From: Notamacropus eugenii
Taxonomy: Eukaryota; Chordata; Mammalia; Diprotodontia; Macropodidae
Direction: 5' to 3'
Assembly: GCF_028372415.1 (NCBI RefSeq)
Contig: NC_092879.1
Coordinates: 98,314,857 to 98,378,856 of the forward strand
Length of the DNA: 64,000 nt
This document shows positions 43,300 through 56,000 of the stretch, piece by piece; positions within the stretch are counted from its first letter, which is position 1; every line of letters begins with the position of its first letter. The position numbers and the translations under genes were made by a program. The notes beneath the pieces were generated by a model. That model did no database searches. It was not told the DNA's origin and saw only the letters and a list, made by a program, of their open reading frames with translations.

Positions 43300-44638
43300 C
43301 TTTTCTGTCTTTTTAATATTTATTTATTATCATTTTTACGCTTTAAGTTCTTGAGTTATCCTTCCTTCTGTGTATCAGTTCTTTCTCTGCAGGTGGATCA
43401 TATCTTCCTTCATCTGTCCTTTATGGCTGATTTGAATATAGATGATTCTCAGAAGAGCTGTGTCATTCGCAGTTATTCTTTGAACACAATTGCTGTTCTG
43501 TAGACAATGTTCTTTTATTTATGCTTCTTTGACTTTGCATTATCTCATGTGAGTCTCTCCATGATCTTCTAAAATCAGCCTGTTCCTCGTTCCTAACAGC
43601 ATGGTAGCATTCCATCACAACAATACCCTACAACTTGCTTAGCAATTCCCTCCGTGACAGGCATCCCTTCACTCTCCAGCTCTTTGCCACCAGAAAGAGA
43701 GTTGCTATAAACGTTTCAGAACATTGAAGTTCTCTTCCTATTTCCCTGATTGCCTTGGTGTTGCTGGGTCTGAGGGTGTACACATTCCTGTGACAATTGG
43801 GGCCTCATTCCAGATTGTTCTCCCAAGTGGTGAGATCAGGTCAGTTTCACCAACAGTTTTTTAGGGTCCCAATGTCTCCACATCCCCTCCAACATTCATC
43901 ATTTTTCCCTTGTATCCTTTTAGCCAGCCTGATAGATATGAGATGGTGCCTTAGAGTTGTTTTAATTTGCATTTCTCTAGAGCATTTTTAATATGACTCT
44001 AGATAGCTTTGATTTCTTCACCCAAAACCTATCTATTCCTCTTCTTTGGCTATTTATCAATTGGGGAATGATTCATATTCTTACGAATCTGACAAAGTTC
44101 CCTATATATTAAAGATGTGAGAGCTTTATCCAAGAAACTTTCTATCAAAAAATTTCCCCAATTTTCTGTTCTCCTTCTAATCTTGGCTTATTTTTTGCCT
44201 GTTCAATTCCTTTTTCTATGATAGGTTTATTTATATGTTCTTTTTCCTCTTCTGTTAATCTAGGCAGTTTATATTTTTTGTAAGTATTCTTCCAATAAAT
44301 TTATTGGCATATAATGGGGCATCCTAATGGCTTTGATTTCACCTTAGGGATGTATTCCAATTCACCTTTTCATTTTTGAAACTCCTGATTGAGCTTTATT
44401 TTCTCTTTCTTAAAATTATATTAACCAATGATTTATCTATTTTATTATTATTTTATTAAACCAGGTGCTAGTTTCAATTATTCATCCAATGGTTTTTTGA
44501 CATTCAGTTGCACTAATCTCACTTTGGATTTCTAGGATTTTTAATCTGGTGCTTAATCAGGAATTTTTAATTTGTTTTTTTCCTAGTTTTTTAAAATTGC
44601 ATACCCAGCTCATTAATCTTCTCTTTCTCTATTTTATT
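43300..44638 (-). mobile_element. Antisense L1 in unit II, 3' part
   Basis: Orthologous to the unit I L1. 43456-44000 is about 99% identical to 36060-36600. It then jumps near 44190 from the post-RT region to the pre-RT region, so about 1.4 kb present in units I and III is deleted. The element is split at 44638 by a HAL1-like insertion and resumes at 48207. Confidence 0.85.
44621..44638. repeat. HAL1 target-site duplication, left
   Basis: 'ctctttctctattttatt' (18 bp), repeated exactly at 48189-48206. Confidence 0.93.
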
Positions 44639-46604
44639 TTATTATTATTTATTTTTAACACAGTTTATAAGAGATAAAACAATTCCAACTTTTGGTCAGG
44701 TGATATTTCTTTTTTAAAGCATTTACAATATGGACCACAAAAGAAACATTAGCCAACTGAGACACAGATAATATTTATGTTGCTGACTTCACAAGCTCTT
44801 GACCTGATTGTCTCCACAGTGTTGCTAAGAATTAAAGGACCCTAACTTATTGTTGTTGGTCTAGAGTCCAATGCCTAATACCTTAATTTTAGACTTACGC
44901 TTAACCTTGGATGTTCCCCTACCCATAATCTGTAATTGAATAGATCTGGTATTAAGCTTACAAATCTTTTGACTATAGGACATTGCCACCAATAGTAAGG
45001 ACTTTGCAGGGATACAATATCTCCCCAACTTCATGTCAGTTCCAGGCAGGGTTAGATTATTCAGTTGCATTCAGTCAGTCTTAACGTCTGCCAGGGGTCA
45101 GAGGGGAAATTGAGTCAGGAGAATCCCACCTCAGCCCATGCTGAACAGGTGCTCTGCCACCCTTCCCTTGAGATCACCTATGCAGTTCATGCCAGCATCT
45201 CATCAGCTTATGGAGGCTCAGATCACCTTTCTTGCTATCCATACCTGGAGTTAGACTCAGAAGAACAGTCACTTAATAGTCCCATAGTATCTAAAAATGG
45301 CAAGTTCCAATAACCAGGTTTCAGATATGATTATAGTTTCACTTTGGCTAAGGAACATCTTTTGAGGCAGGTCTTAAGTGACTTACATGCCTTTCTATAC
45401 ATGTTCTAGTTCCTGATTAAATGGCAATCCTAAAATCAAATTTACCGTTAAAACCTTGACTTTTCCATCAGTGCCAAATTTTACCCAAGGTTACCTTCCT
45501 CTAGGAAACTGAGACTGAAATTCTTTTCTCCAAACTAAAGAGGTCATTGATTTATTCTCAGTAATTAATTCAGTCTATTGTTTTAATACTAATTGCTTTT
45601 ACCTTACTTTGCAACATGACCACTTTTTCTCCCCATCGCTCCCCTCCCCCCACGTCCTAAAACCTTGCATTCTGATTACTCCTTCCCTCAATGTTCCCTC
45701 CCCTCCATCACACCCCACCCCTCTTCTATCCCCATCTTCTTTCTTTTTTTGCAGGGCAAGATGAATTTCCATACCCCTATCCCTGTAGTTCTTATTTCCC
45801 AATTATATGCAATAAAAATTCTCAACATTCATTTCTAATACTTTGAATTCCAACTTCTCTCCCTCCCCCCTCCCTCCCCAGCCCCACTGAGAAGGCAAAC
45901 AATTCAATACAGACTAAATATGTGTTGTTTTGCAAAAGACTTCCATAGTAATCATTTTGTGTAATACTAATTATATTGTCCTCTGTCCTATCCTATCCCC
46001 CTTTATTTTTCCCCCCTACAATTGACCTTGTCCCTTCTCGAAAGTGTTTATTTCTAGTGACTCCCTTCTCCCATTTGCCCTCCCTTCTAACATTCCCCTC
46101 ACTCCACTTGTTGCCTCCTCTCCTACTTTCCTGTGGTGTATATAGATTTTCATATCAATTTAGTAAGAATGTTATTCCCTCCTTCAGCCACATGTGGAGA
46201 GAGTAGCTTTATTCCCCCCCCTCCCCTTCTCCCTTATCTCCTCCATTGAATAAGATTTTTCTTATCTCTTTTATGAGTTATAGCCTGCCCCATTCCATTA
46301 CTCCCTTTTTCTTCCTGGAATTTTCCTCCTTCACCCATTAATTTTTATTTTATTTTATTTTAGTGTGTGTGTGTGTGTGTGTGTGTACAATCTCTCCTAC
46401 TCCCCAAATACTGAGAAAAGATTCAAGAGTTAAAAATATTTTCTTTCCATGTAGTAATGCAAACAGTTCAGCTTTAGAGAGTCTTTTATGATTTTTCTTT
46501 CTGTTTGCCTTTTCATGCTTCTCTTGATTCTTGTCTTGGGAAGTCAAATTTTTAAATACAGTTCTGGTCTTTTCCTCAACGTGAAATCTTGAAATTTGAC
46601 TATA

Positions 46605-47460
46605 TCAGTGAATGACCATTTTTTTTCCTTGAAGTATTATATTCAGATTTGCTGGAAAAGTGATTCTTGGCTTCAATCCCAGTTCCTTTGACTTCTGAAA
46701 TGTCCCACTCCAAGCCCTTTGATCTCTTAATGTTGAAGCTGCCAGATCCCGTGTTATCCTGATTGTATTTCCACAATACTCAAATTGTTTCTTTCTAGCT
46801 GCTTGCAGTATTTTCTCCTTGATGTGGGAACTCTGAAATTTGGCCACAGTACCCTAGGAGTTTCTCTGTTCGGGTTTCTTTCAGGAGGTGATCCATGAAT
46901 TCTTTCAATATCCATTTTGTCCTCTGATTCTATAACATCAGGGCAGTTTTCCTTGATAATTACATGGAAGATAATGTCTAGGCTCTTTTTTTGATCATGG
47001 CTTTCAGGTAGTCCAATAATTTTTAAATTATTTCTCCTGGATCTATTTTCCAGGTCAGTTGTTTTTCCAATGAGTTGTTTCACGTTATCATCTAGTTTTG
47101 CAAACTTTTGGTTTTGTTTTCTAACTGATTGGTTTATCTCATAGTCATTCCTTTCCCTGAATTCAATTCTCTCTTTCAGTGAATTATTTTGTTCAGTGAG
47201 CTTTTGAACCTTCTCCTCCATTTGGCTAATTGTACTTTTTAAAGCCTCCTTCTCCTCGTTGGCTTTTTGGACCTCTTTTTCCAGTTGAGTTAGCCTCTTT
47301 TTAAAGCTGCTATTTTCCTCAGCATTTTTTTGATTCTCCTTTAGTAAGCTGCTAACTTGTTTTTTAAGGTCTTCTATGGCCTGAGCCCATTTCAAGTTCC
47401 CTTTGGAGCAGAGGCCTTGACTTCCTCTGACAGTATGCCTTATTCTTCCTCATCTGAAAG
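46605..47460 (-). pseudogene. L1/HAL1 ORF1p, frameshifted
   Basis: ORF1p is the RNA-binding chaperone of L1. The minus-strand frame 47395-46754 shows a long heptad coiled coil (about residues 1-95), then the RRM-like part 'LENRSRRNNLKIIGLPES' and 'DIERIHGSPPERNPNRETPR'. A frameshift near 46850 moves the C-terminal domain to the frame ending at 46605 ('SSHIKEKILQAARKKQF', 'RDLAASTLRDQRA'). At the N-terminus the ATG is also out of frame (another shift near 47395). All three ORF1p domains are visible but no intact protein is possible. Confidence 0.88.
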
Positions 47461-48170
47461 GATGGGGGGAGACACCTATTCCCAAGAAAGTAACCTTCTA
47501 TGTTCCTATTTTTTTTCCCCTTTTTTGGGCATTTTCCCAGCCAATTACTTGACTTCTGAGTTTTCTCTCCAGTTCTGCCTAGCCAGCGCTTGGGGGCTGA
47601 TTCAAATGCACTGCTCCCAAGCCTTAGGGGTTTTCGGTGGGGGCAGGGCTGCTATTCAGTGTGAGATTAAGTTCAGCTGTTCAGGTGGGGGCAGGGCTGC
47701 CACACCATGTTCAGTTCCCTCAGAGGGTTTACAAGGGGACCTTCAACAATGGACTTGTGTCACTGCCTGCTTTGGGAACCCTTGTCCACTGCTGCCTCTG
47801 CTGCTGCCTCCTGAGGGGGCCTGAGTTATGGGGACACCCCGTTCCCCTCTTGGCCAGCTGAAAAGACCCTCTCACTGACCTTTGGCACCTGTGGGTTGAG
47901 GGATCTGCCCTGCTGCTGGAGATTCCATCCCTGAAGCCTGCTCAGATCTGCTCCTCTCAGTGCCATGTGGCCAAGGCAGGGCTGGGCTCTGCTCCACGTC
48001 TGGTGTGGGACAGACCTTTCCCATCAGTTTTTCAGGTCTCTCTGGAACAGAAATCTCCTCCACTCTGTTGTTCTGTGGCTTCTGCTGCTCCAGAATTTGT
48101 TGAGAGTAATTCTTTACAGGTATTTTATGGGCTGTGGGGTAAGAGCTAAGCGTATGTGGATCTTTCTACT

Positions 48171-48182
48171 CCGCCATCTTGG
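48171..48182 (-). promoter_or_regulatory. YY1-type site at L1/HAL1 5' end
   Basis: The minus strand reads ccaagatggcgg within 18 bp of the element's 5' end. YY1 sites in this position set the L1 transcription start. Confidence 0.75.
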
Positions 48183-48188
48183 CTCCTC

Positions 48189-48206
48189 CTCTTTCTCTAT
48201 TTTATT
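48189..48206. repeat. HAL1 target-site duplication, right
   Basis: 'ctctttctctattttatt', identical to 44621-44638. Confidence 0.93.
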
Positions 48207-48818
48207 GATGTAAACAATTAGAGATATAAATTTTCCTCTGCTTAGTGTTTTTGCTGCATCCCATAGATTTTGCTATTTTGGCTCATTTTTTTCACTCTCT
48301 TTAATAAAATTATTTATTGTTTCTATCACTTGTTCTTGAACTTGCTCATTCTTTTAGATTAGGTGATTTAGCTTCCAATTACTTTTTGATCTGTATTTCC
48401 AAACTTCCTTATTAAATGTAATTTTCATCCTCTTATGGTAAGAAAAGGATGTATTTAACATTTGTGCTTTTCTGCATTTAACTGTCAAGTTTTAAATTCC
48501 CTAATATATGGTCAATTTTTGTGAAGGTACTATGTGCAGCTGAGAAAAGGTGTATTCCTTGTCGTTCCCTTTACTTCTCTCAATGATATCTAGTTTATTT
48601 AAGATTCTCTTCATCTCCTTGACTTGTTTTTTATTCTTTTTTTGGTTAGATTTATCTGGTTCTGAGAGGGGAAGGTTAAGGTCTCCTGCTGTGGGAGTTT
48701 TGCTATCTGTTTCCACCTGTAATTTTTTTAGCTTTTCCTTTGAAATGTGGATGCTATAGCATTTGTTCTATATAGGTTTAGTATTAATATTCCTTCTTTA
48801 TCCATTGTACCTTTTAAT
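48207..48818 (-). mobile_element. Antisense L1 in unit II, 5' part
   Basis: Continuation of 43300-44638. The minus-strand frame 48501-48716 is the ORF2 endonuclease C-part (GDLNLPLSEPDKSN). Ends at the right target duplication 48819-48832. Confidence 0.85.
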
Positions 48819-48834
48819 GAAAGGGATATTTTAG

Positions 48835-49330
48835 GAGGTGATGATGAGGTAGTTATATGTTCCCATTCTAGGGGACAAAGAGGCTACACAAATGCACAGA
48901 GGGAGAGTTGAGGAGGAACACCTAGGGACACAGGGAAGGGAACAGCAGGGAGTTGGGCTGTAGCAGGACATCTGGGGTGCAGTTGGTGGAGAGCCTTCAA
49001 TGCCAGGTTCAGGAAAGTGGCTCACCATTCCATCAGGATGAAATAGACTGAAGGTATTTGAGCGGGAGAGAGGACTGGTCACAGAGGTGAGGAAAGAGTG
49101 TTATTACCTTAGAGACTATTGGCCAGGCTGAGTTGGAGAGGGCAGACCCTGTAATCCGAGAGACCAAGTCAGGAGGCCTTTGGGATGATTCAGATGACAA
49201 GTGGTTGGGGTTTGTATGAGAGGGGTTGCCATGAGAATGGATAGATTGTGCTGCCCAAATACCATCCCAATTGGCCCTTGCGATGCCAAGAGGCATTTGT
49301 TGATCATTTTAGGGTAAGAACCTCTAAGAT
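48835..49330 (-). mobile_element. L2 fragment, antisense (unit III)
   Basis: Same segment as 39240-39700 and very close to 55547-56000 ('agcagggagttgggctgtag', 'ggtggagagccttcaatgcc'). Confidence 0.65.
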
Positions 49331-49689
49331 GTTACCATTACCCCTACTATTTTTCTATCCTGTAGCTTTAATCCCTGAAGCAGTCAAGGAAGGTGGGTCC
49401 CTGTTGACAGTGGAAAAATACTGTAAAGACTGGAGCTCCAGGGGAGAGTGAGCCATGGCTTGTGGGGCAGAGAGGTCAGTGCCCTCAGGATACTGAAGGA
49501 AAAGGTTTACAGGGACAGGATTTTCTGCTTAACAGAGCAGTGGGAAATAGGAGAAGTCAGTAATGACGCAATTGGTAGAGTGGGACCTGATTATAATGGT
49601 GACAATCCTGAACCATTCCCCCATGGTCACTGGATGCCCTCACCTTGGATTATTGCAAAAATCCCAAGATTCTCCTTCCCCAGTTCTGG

Positions 49690-49965
49690 ACACTTTCACT
49701 GGCTCCTTCCCCCACCCGGGATGCTCTCTACACTCCCCTCTGCCTCCTGCTTCCCTGGGTTCCTTCCAGTCCCCAATAAAACCCGCTTCCTGAGAGAAGC
49801 CTTACCAGGCCCCCTCAAAGCCCCTGCCTTCCTTGTGAGACTTTCTGCCATGTCTGCTGCCCTTGTTCTGTTTGTAGAGAGCTGTCTCATCTTTTCTTCC
49901 CCAGAAGCTTGCAAGCTCCTTGAGAGCAGATGTGTTTGTTGCCTCTGTATCCCTTTTCTACATGC
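49690..49965 (+). mobile_element. L2 3' end, sense (unit III)
   Basis: 'cccgggatgctctctacac', 'cctgagagaagccttaccag' and 'gaagcttgcaagctccttga'. The terminal part is missing, as in unit II. Confidence 0.75.
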
Positions 49966-50421
49966 CAAGAGGTTCCTTAAAAAGACATTAAAGGATTTAC
50001 TGAGAAGTGAGAGCGAGGATCTGAGGCCCAGACGCTATGACTGCCCCAGGATCCTGCTGCCCCTGGCTGATATAAGACCTGGAATTGTAAGTCCTGGCAG
50101 GTGAAGGCAGACCCCTGGCCAAAGTGCCAGGAATGAGGAACCCCACGGAAAAAGACTTGGAAAGATGCAGTGACGTGCCTGCTTGCGGCTGTCACTGACA
50201 ACTGCCTTCCATTTTCCTCTAGCAACATTTACCTTGAAATCAAATGATTTGATTGCACATTTGTAACCTATATCAGATGACTTACTGTCTCAGGGAGAGA
50301 GAAATAGAATTGGGAATTAAAACTGAAAAACAAAGAATGTTAAAAATTGTTTTCAAATGAAATTGGTGAACAAAGTAAAATATTTTTAACAAATTAAATG
50401 ACTGATGTAGGAAGGTAGCAG

Positions 50422-50475
50422 TTGTGTGTGTCTTTGTGAGTGTATGTGTGTCTGTGAGTGTATGTGTGTCTGTGA

Positions 50476-50512
<37 letters not shown>
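50422..50512. repeat. (TG)n microsatellite, unit III
   Basis: Repeats of 'tgtgtgtctgtgagtgta' followed by a pure TG run. Longer than in unit II. Confidence 0.95.
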
Positions 50513-50513
<1 letters not shown>

Positions 50514-50836
50514 CATTATGGACAATCCAGCATCCCTTCCTCAAAAGTTCCATTAGATTTTTAGGATCAGGAGGACAGGAGAATTGCGTGGGAGAAGAAA
50601 TCTACCCAGGGAACAGCAAGGGCATGATGGGATTGCCTACTGAGTGCCCAGTGTTTCACATGGAATCCATATTCTCGGTTGTTTCAGATTATTTTGAGAA
50701 CTGAGCTGTTCCGTGCTGGGAATGTGATGAAGAACGGTCATCCACTCCAATGATACTGTCTGCCCTGCTGGGCTGACGTCATTTTCACCTGGAAACTTGT
50801 TTTAATGAATAAAATATTTGCAAAGAAGGAAACTGT

Positions 50837-51092
50837 TGTTGCTCCATCATTCTAGCTGTGTCTGACTGCTCATGGCTGCATGTGAGGCTTTCGTGGCAAA
50901 GATATTAATGTGATTTGCCATTTCCTTCTCCAGGTCATCTTACAGATGAGGAACATGAGGCAAACAGGGTTAGGTGACTTGCCCAGGGACACACAGCTAG
51001 TAAGTATCAAGTGTCTGAACACTTGAATTTGAACTCAGGTCCTCCTGCCTCCAGGGCTGCTGCTCTATCCACTGCATCATCCATCTGCCCTG
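50837..51092 (-). mobile_element. Antisense SINE (unit III)
   Basis: Same insertion as 41945-42200, a few mismatches. Confidence 0.85.
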
Positions 51093-52177
51093 AAATGTCG
51101 GGATTATTGTGGGGATTCTGGTTTGGTTGGGGTGTGGAGAATGTGGCCTTGTCATTGTACGTTCTGGCTTTGAGAGAAATGCTGCTCATCATGCCCTCTA
51201 GATGCTTTCCTGTGCTCTTCCCTTTCCCCTCTAAAACACATACCTCCCTCACTGACACATATCACCTGTGCACACATACCCCACAGGAGCACACACACTC
51301 TCACACTTAGGCCACACATATTTGCAGGTCATCCCAATCCTCAGTGGAACCTGAGGAAGCACTTTGTGTCTTAGTGGGGGCTCATGGCACCCAAGGGCAG
51401 GGCATTTACATATAACATAATAACTTCACATTGCGTTTCTCTATCTCTAATTGGGAATTCCAGAATAGAAATCTGCTCTTTTACCATCAAGAGGCTACAA
51501 AGCATTTCAAAATGACTCCTTACTCTCAGTCATGGAGCAAAATGTTGCTTGTTGGGGGTCCCTAGGTCCCGCAGCTCACAAGTGCTTATCTCTCTATTAC
51601 GATTTGTTTCTTGTCCCTTGTCCATTGGCAGCTATCTATCAGCCTTCATGGATCTGTCCCTCCTTTATCCCCTGGGGAATTCCTCTAGGAACCCCCATGG
51701 CCAGTTTCTGGCAGTCTTCTCTTGCCTGGATTCCAGGGTGGTGGAAGCACAGTATCGATGCAAAGAAACACAATTGTGCCTGACCTGGGATTCTGCTGTG
51801 GGATAGCTTGAGGCTTGGTGCCAGGGAAAGGCAAGGAGGTGAGGCCAGAGGTACCCCTGGCTTAGTGGTCTCCTCTTAGCATTTTAGGACCATGTGTTCA
51901 AACAGCACTGACTCAGAACCCCCTTTGTGGCAGGGCTAGGCACTGTGGGCACTAGACACAGAACTTCCAAAGGAGAGGCCCTGCCCTCAGGGGGCTCTGC
52001 AGAGTTTTGGAGGTCAGTTAGGACACCACACCAATGAGGACAATGCCAGAAAGAGCATGCTAAGGTGAAGGAGGGATGCAGAGTGCTGCAGGGAGACTTT
52101 CAGGAGGGGAGAACAGGCTCAGATTAGAGGGAATCAGAGAAAAGTTCTTGAAGGTGACCCCTCAGCTGGTCCTAAAA

Positions 52178-52191
52178 GGAAGGGAAATTTT
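52178..52191. repeat. L1 target-site duplication, unit III left
   Basis: 'ggaagggaaatttt', paired with 'ggaagggatatttt' at 55531-55544 (one difference). Confidence 0.82.
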
Positions 52192-55100
52192 CTTTTCTGT
52201 CTTTTTAATATTTATTTATTATCATTTTTACGCTTTAAGTTCTTGAGTTATCCTTCCTTCTGTGTATCAGTTCTTTCTCTGCAGGTGGATCATATCTTCC
52301 TTCATCTGTCCTTTATGGCTGATTTGAATATAGATGATTCTCAGAAGAGCTGTGTCATTCGCAGTTATTCTTTGAACACAATTGCTGTTCTGTAGACAAT
52401 GTTCTTTTATTTATGCTTCTTTGACTTTGCATTATCTCATGTGAGTCTCTCCATGATCTTCTAAAATCAGCCTGTTCCTCGTTCCTAACAGCATGGTAGC
52501 ATTCCATCACAACAATACCCTACAACTTGCTTAGCAATTCCCTCCGTGACAGGCATCCCTTCACTCTCCAGCTCTTTGCCACCAGAAAGAGAGTTGCTAT
52601 AAACGTTTCAGAACATTGAAGTTCTCTTCCTATTTCCCTGATCGCCTTGGTGTTGCTGGGTCTGAGGGTGTACACATTCCTGTGACAATTGGGGCCTCAT
52701 TCCAGATTGTTCTCCCAAGTGGTGAGATCAGGTCAGTTTCACCAACAGTTTTTTAGGGTCCCAATGTCTCCACATCCCCTCCAACATTCATCATTTTTCC
52801 CTTGTATCCTTTTAGCCAGCCTGATAGATATGAGATGGTGCCTTAGAGTTGTTTTAATTTGCATTTCTCTAGAGCATTTTTAATATGACTCTAGATAGCT
52901 TTGATTTCTTCACCCAAAACCTGCCTCTGTATCCTTTGTCCATTTATCAATTGGGAAATGATTGACATTCTTACGAATCTGACAAAGTTCCCTATATATT
53001 AAACATGTGAGACCTTTATCCAAGGAACTTTCTATCAAAAATTTCCCCCATTCACTGCTCTCCTTCTAATCTTGGCTACTACTGGTTCTATTTGTACAAC
53101 CCATTTTTAATTTCATATAATCAGCTTTGTCCATTTGATGTCTTTCAATGCTCTCTACTCTTGGTTCATAAATTCTTCTCCTGCCTACGCATGTGGTAGT
53201 TTATATGTTATGGTTCTCTTAATTTACTTGTGATCTCTGTCTTTACGTCTAGGTCATGTATCCATTTTGACCTTATGCTGGTAAATGTTGGAAAATATCA
53301 GCCCATAATCCCTACACCTAGCTTCTGCCAGACTGTTCCCCAGTTTTCCCAACAATTTTTATCACACACAGAATTCTTATGCCCCAAGCTTAAATCTTTA
53401 CATTTGTCAAGCCCAAGATTACTCCAACCATTTGCCCCTGTGTGTGGTATGTCTGTTGTCTTCCACTGCTCTGCCTTTCTGTGTCTTAACCAACACCAGG
53501 TGGTTTTGATAATTCCTGCCCTCTTCTATACTTTAAGACCTGACACTGCTAGACCTCCTTCCTTCACATTTTTTTCATTACTTCTTGTGGTAGTCTCGAG
53601 CTTTTGCTCTTTCAAATGAATTTTGTTATTATGTTTTCTAATTCAATAAAATTTTTTTTTCTTTTAAGTAGAAGAGTGGATCAGTAGAACAGATTGGGAG
53701 CACCAAAGCACAGCCTTCTCATGCTCTAAATGTTCTCATGTGACCATTCTGGAAGTGCCAGGATCACTGTTGTGGTTCTGGTTCGGCATTGGCCATTCTG
53801 CTTCCTTGAATTTCTTTTTCTTTCCTTATTTCTCCTGCTGTCATTTCTAATGTAATAGTGAACAACACAGGTGACAGTGGGCATCCTTGTTTCACACCTG
53901 ATCTTCTGGGGAAGGCTTCTAACTGATCCCTGTCATGTGGAATGTTTGCTGCTGGTGTTACGTAGGTGCTTCTTGTCATTTGAAGAAAAATCCCATTTTT
54001 AGCTGTGATTTCAGTTGTTTTTTGATAGAATGAGCATTGTATTCTGTGAAAAGCTCTTTCTGCCTCTCTTGAGCTAATCATATGATTTTCATTGTTTTTG
54101 TTATTGATATAATCGATAACGTTTATAGTTTTCCTTTTGTCAAGCCATCTTCACATTCCTGGTATAAATCCCACTTGGTCACAATGTGTAATCTTTGTGA
54201 TACATTGTTGTCATCTCCTAGTTAATATTTTACTTCAGAATTTTCCATCAATATTTATTGATGAAATTAGTCTATAATTTTCTTTCTCTGGTTTTGCCCT
54301 TCCTGTTTTAGGTATTGGCACGATATTTGTTTCATTAGAGGTACTTGGTAGGACTCCTTCTTCCTTATTATTCCAAGTAAATGATTTAATATTGGAATTA
54401 GTTGATCTTTAAATGTTTGGTAGTATTCACTTGTAAATTTTTCTGGTCCTGAGGCTCTTTTCTTCAGCTTCTTTTTCACCTGTTTAATTACTTTTTCTAT
54501 AATAAGTTTATTTATTTATTCTTTTTACTCTTCTGTTAATGTCGGTAGATTATCTTTTTGGGAAGTACTCTTCCATTGAATTTATTGGCATATAATTGGG
54601 CATCCTAATGGATTTGATTTCTTCATGAGTGTTATGTTCAAATTCACCTTTTTATTTTTGACACTACTGATTTGGGTTTATTTTCTCTTTCTTAAAATTA
54701 TATTAACCAATAATTTACCTATTGTATTATTATTTCATGAAACCAAGTGCTAATTTCATTTAATAATTCAGTGGTTTTCTTCCATTTAGTTTCACTCGTC
54801 TCACTTTTAATTTTTAAGACTTTTAACTTGGTGCTTAATCAGGAATTTGTAATTTGTTCTTTTTCTAGTTTATTTAAATTGCATACCCAATTCATTAATC
54901 TTCTCTTTCTCTATTTTATTGATGTAACAATTAGAGATATAAATTTTACTCTGTTTACGCTTTTTACTGTGCATCTTAAGTTTTTGCTGTGTTGGCTCAT
55001 TCTTTTCATTCTCTGAAATAAAATTATTTATTTTTTCTCTGACTTGTTCTTGAACCTACTCATTCTTTGAGATTAGGTTATTTAATTTCCAATTAATTTT

Positions 55101-55530
55101 TAATCGGCATTTCCATACTTCCTTATTAAACATAATTTTCAATCCCTTATGTTAAGAAAGGATGCATTTAACATTTGTGTTTTTCTGCATTTAACTGTCA
55201 AGTTTTGCATTCCCTAATATAGGTCAATTTTTGTAAAGGTACTATGTGCAAGTGAGAAAAGGTGTATTCCTTTTTATTTCCATTCAGTCTTCTCAACCTA
55301 TGACACCTACTTTAAGATTTCATTCATCTCCTTGACTTGTTTCTTATTCATTTTATGGTTAGATTTATCTGTTCTGAGAGGGGAACATTAAGGTCTCCTG
55401 CTATGGGAGTTTTGCTATCTGTTTTCACCTGTTATCTTTTTAGCTTTTCCTTTGAAATGTGGATGCTATAGCATTTGTTCTATAAAGGTTTAGTATTGAT
55501 ATTCCTTCTTTATCTATTGTACCTTTTAAC
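52192..55530 (-). mobile_element. Antisense L1 in unit III
   Basis: Orthologous to the L1s of units I and II. 52192-52910 is nearly identical to unit II. 52990-54300 closely follows unit I (36710-38000), including the same foreign ~100-bp piece at about 53690-53795. RT motifs lie at 53764-54081 ('RSGVKQGCPLSPVLF') and 54267-54479. Confidence 0.87.
53764..54081 (-). pseudogene. L1 ORF2p reverse transcriptase fragment, unit III
   Basis: 105 residues, longer than the unit I counterpart. Begins with 'AERAFHRIQ' (RT palm start region) and includes 'GVKQGCPLSPVLF'. Ends in the same foreign segment before the catalytic aspartates. Non-functional. Confidence 0.85.
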
Positions 55531-55546
55531 GGAAGGGATATTTTAG

Positions 55547-56000
55547 GAGGTGGTGATGAGGTAGTTATATGTTCCCATTCTAGGGGACAAAGAGGCAACA
55601 CAAATGCACAGAGGGAGAGTTGAGGAAGAACACCTAGGGGCACAGGGAAGGGAACAGCAGGGAGCTGGGCTGTAGCAGGACATCTGGGGTGCAGTTGGTG
55701 GAGAGCCTTCAATGCCAGGTTCAGGAAAGTGGCTCACCATTCCATCAGGATGAAATAGATTGAAGGTATTTGAGCAGGAGAGAAGACTGGTCACAGAGGT
55801 GAGGAAGGAGTGTTATTACCTTAGGGACTATTGGCAGGCTGAGTTGGAGAGGGCAGGCCCTGTAGTCTGAGAGACCAAGTCAGGAGGCCTTTGGGATGAT
55901 TCAGATGACAAGTGGTTGGGGTTTGTATGAGAGGCGTGGCCATGAGAATAGATAGAGCACGCTGCCCAAATGCTATCCCAATTGACTTTTGTGGTGCCTA
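55547..56000 (-). mobile_element. L2 fragment, antisense (unit IV)
   Basis: Closest to the unit III copy; shared phrases include 'gttcccattctaggggacaa'. Confidence 0.65.

Larger units (their letters stand above)
44639..48188 (-). mobile_element. Half-L1 (HAL1-like) element with extended 3' end
   Basis: A 3.55-kb antisense insertion with an exact 18-bp target duplication. Its 5' end (48188) carries a YY1-type site (ccgccatcttgg, 48171-48182), as at L1 promoters. The 5' UTR runs to about 47460, then ORF1 to about 46605, then a spacer-like purine-rich 3' region (45600-46550). No ORF2 is present. HAL1 elements have exactly ORF1 without ORF2. Unlike the copy at 59955-60720, which ends in its A-tail right after this region, this element continues another ~0.95 kb (44660-45600) before an AATAAA-rich tail at 44639-44665. 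Confidence 0.82.
39237..48818. repeat. Tandem-array unit II
   Basis: Order: antisense L2 (39240-39700), exon-like stretch (39750-39810), sense L2 3' end (about 40040-40330), TG microsatellite (40796), SINE (41607), antisense SINE (41950), duplicated segment 42200-43285, and L1 with nested HAL1. Relative to unit IV it lacks the 56720-58400 equivalent. Confidence 0.8.
48833..55530. repeat. Tandem-array unit III
   Basis: Order: antisense L2 (48835-49330), exon-like stretch (49366-49451), sense L2 (49690-49960), TG microsatellite, antisense SINE (50837), 51093-52177 segment and antisense L1. Relative to unit II it lacks the 41140-41910 equivalent. Confidence 0.82.
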
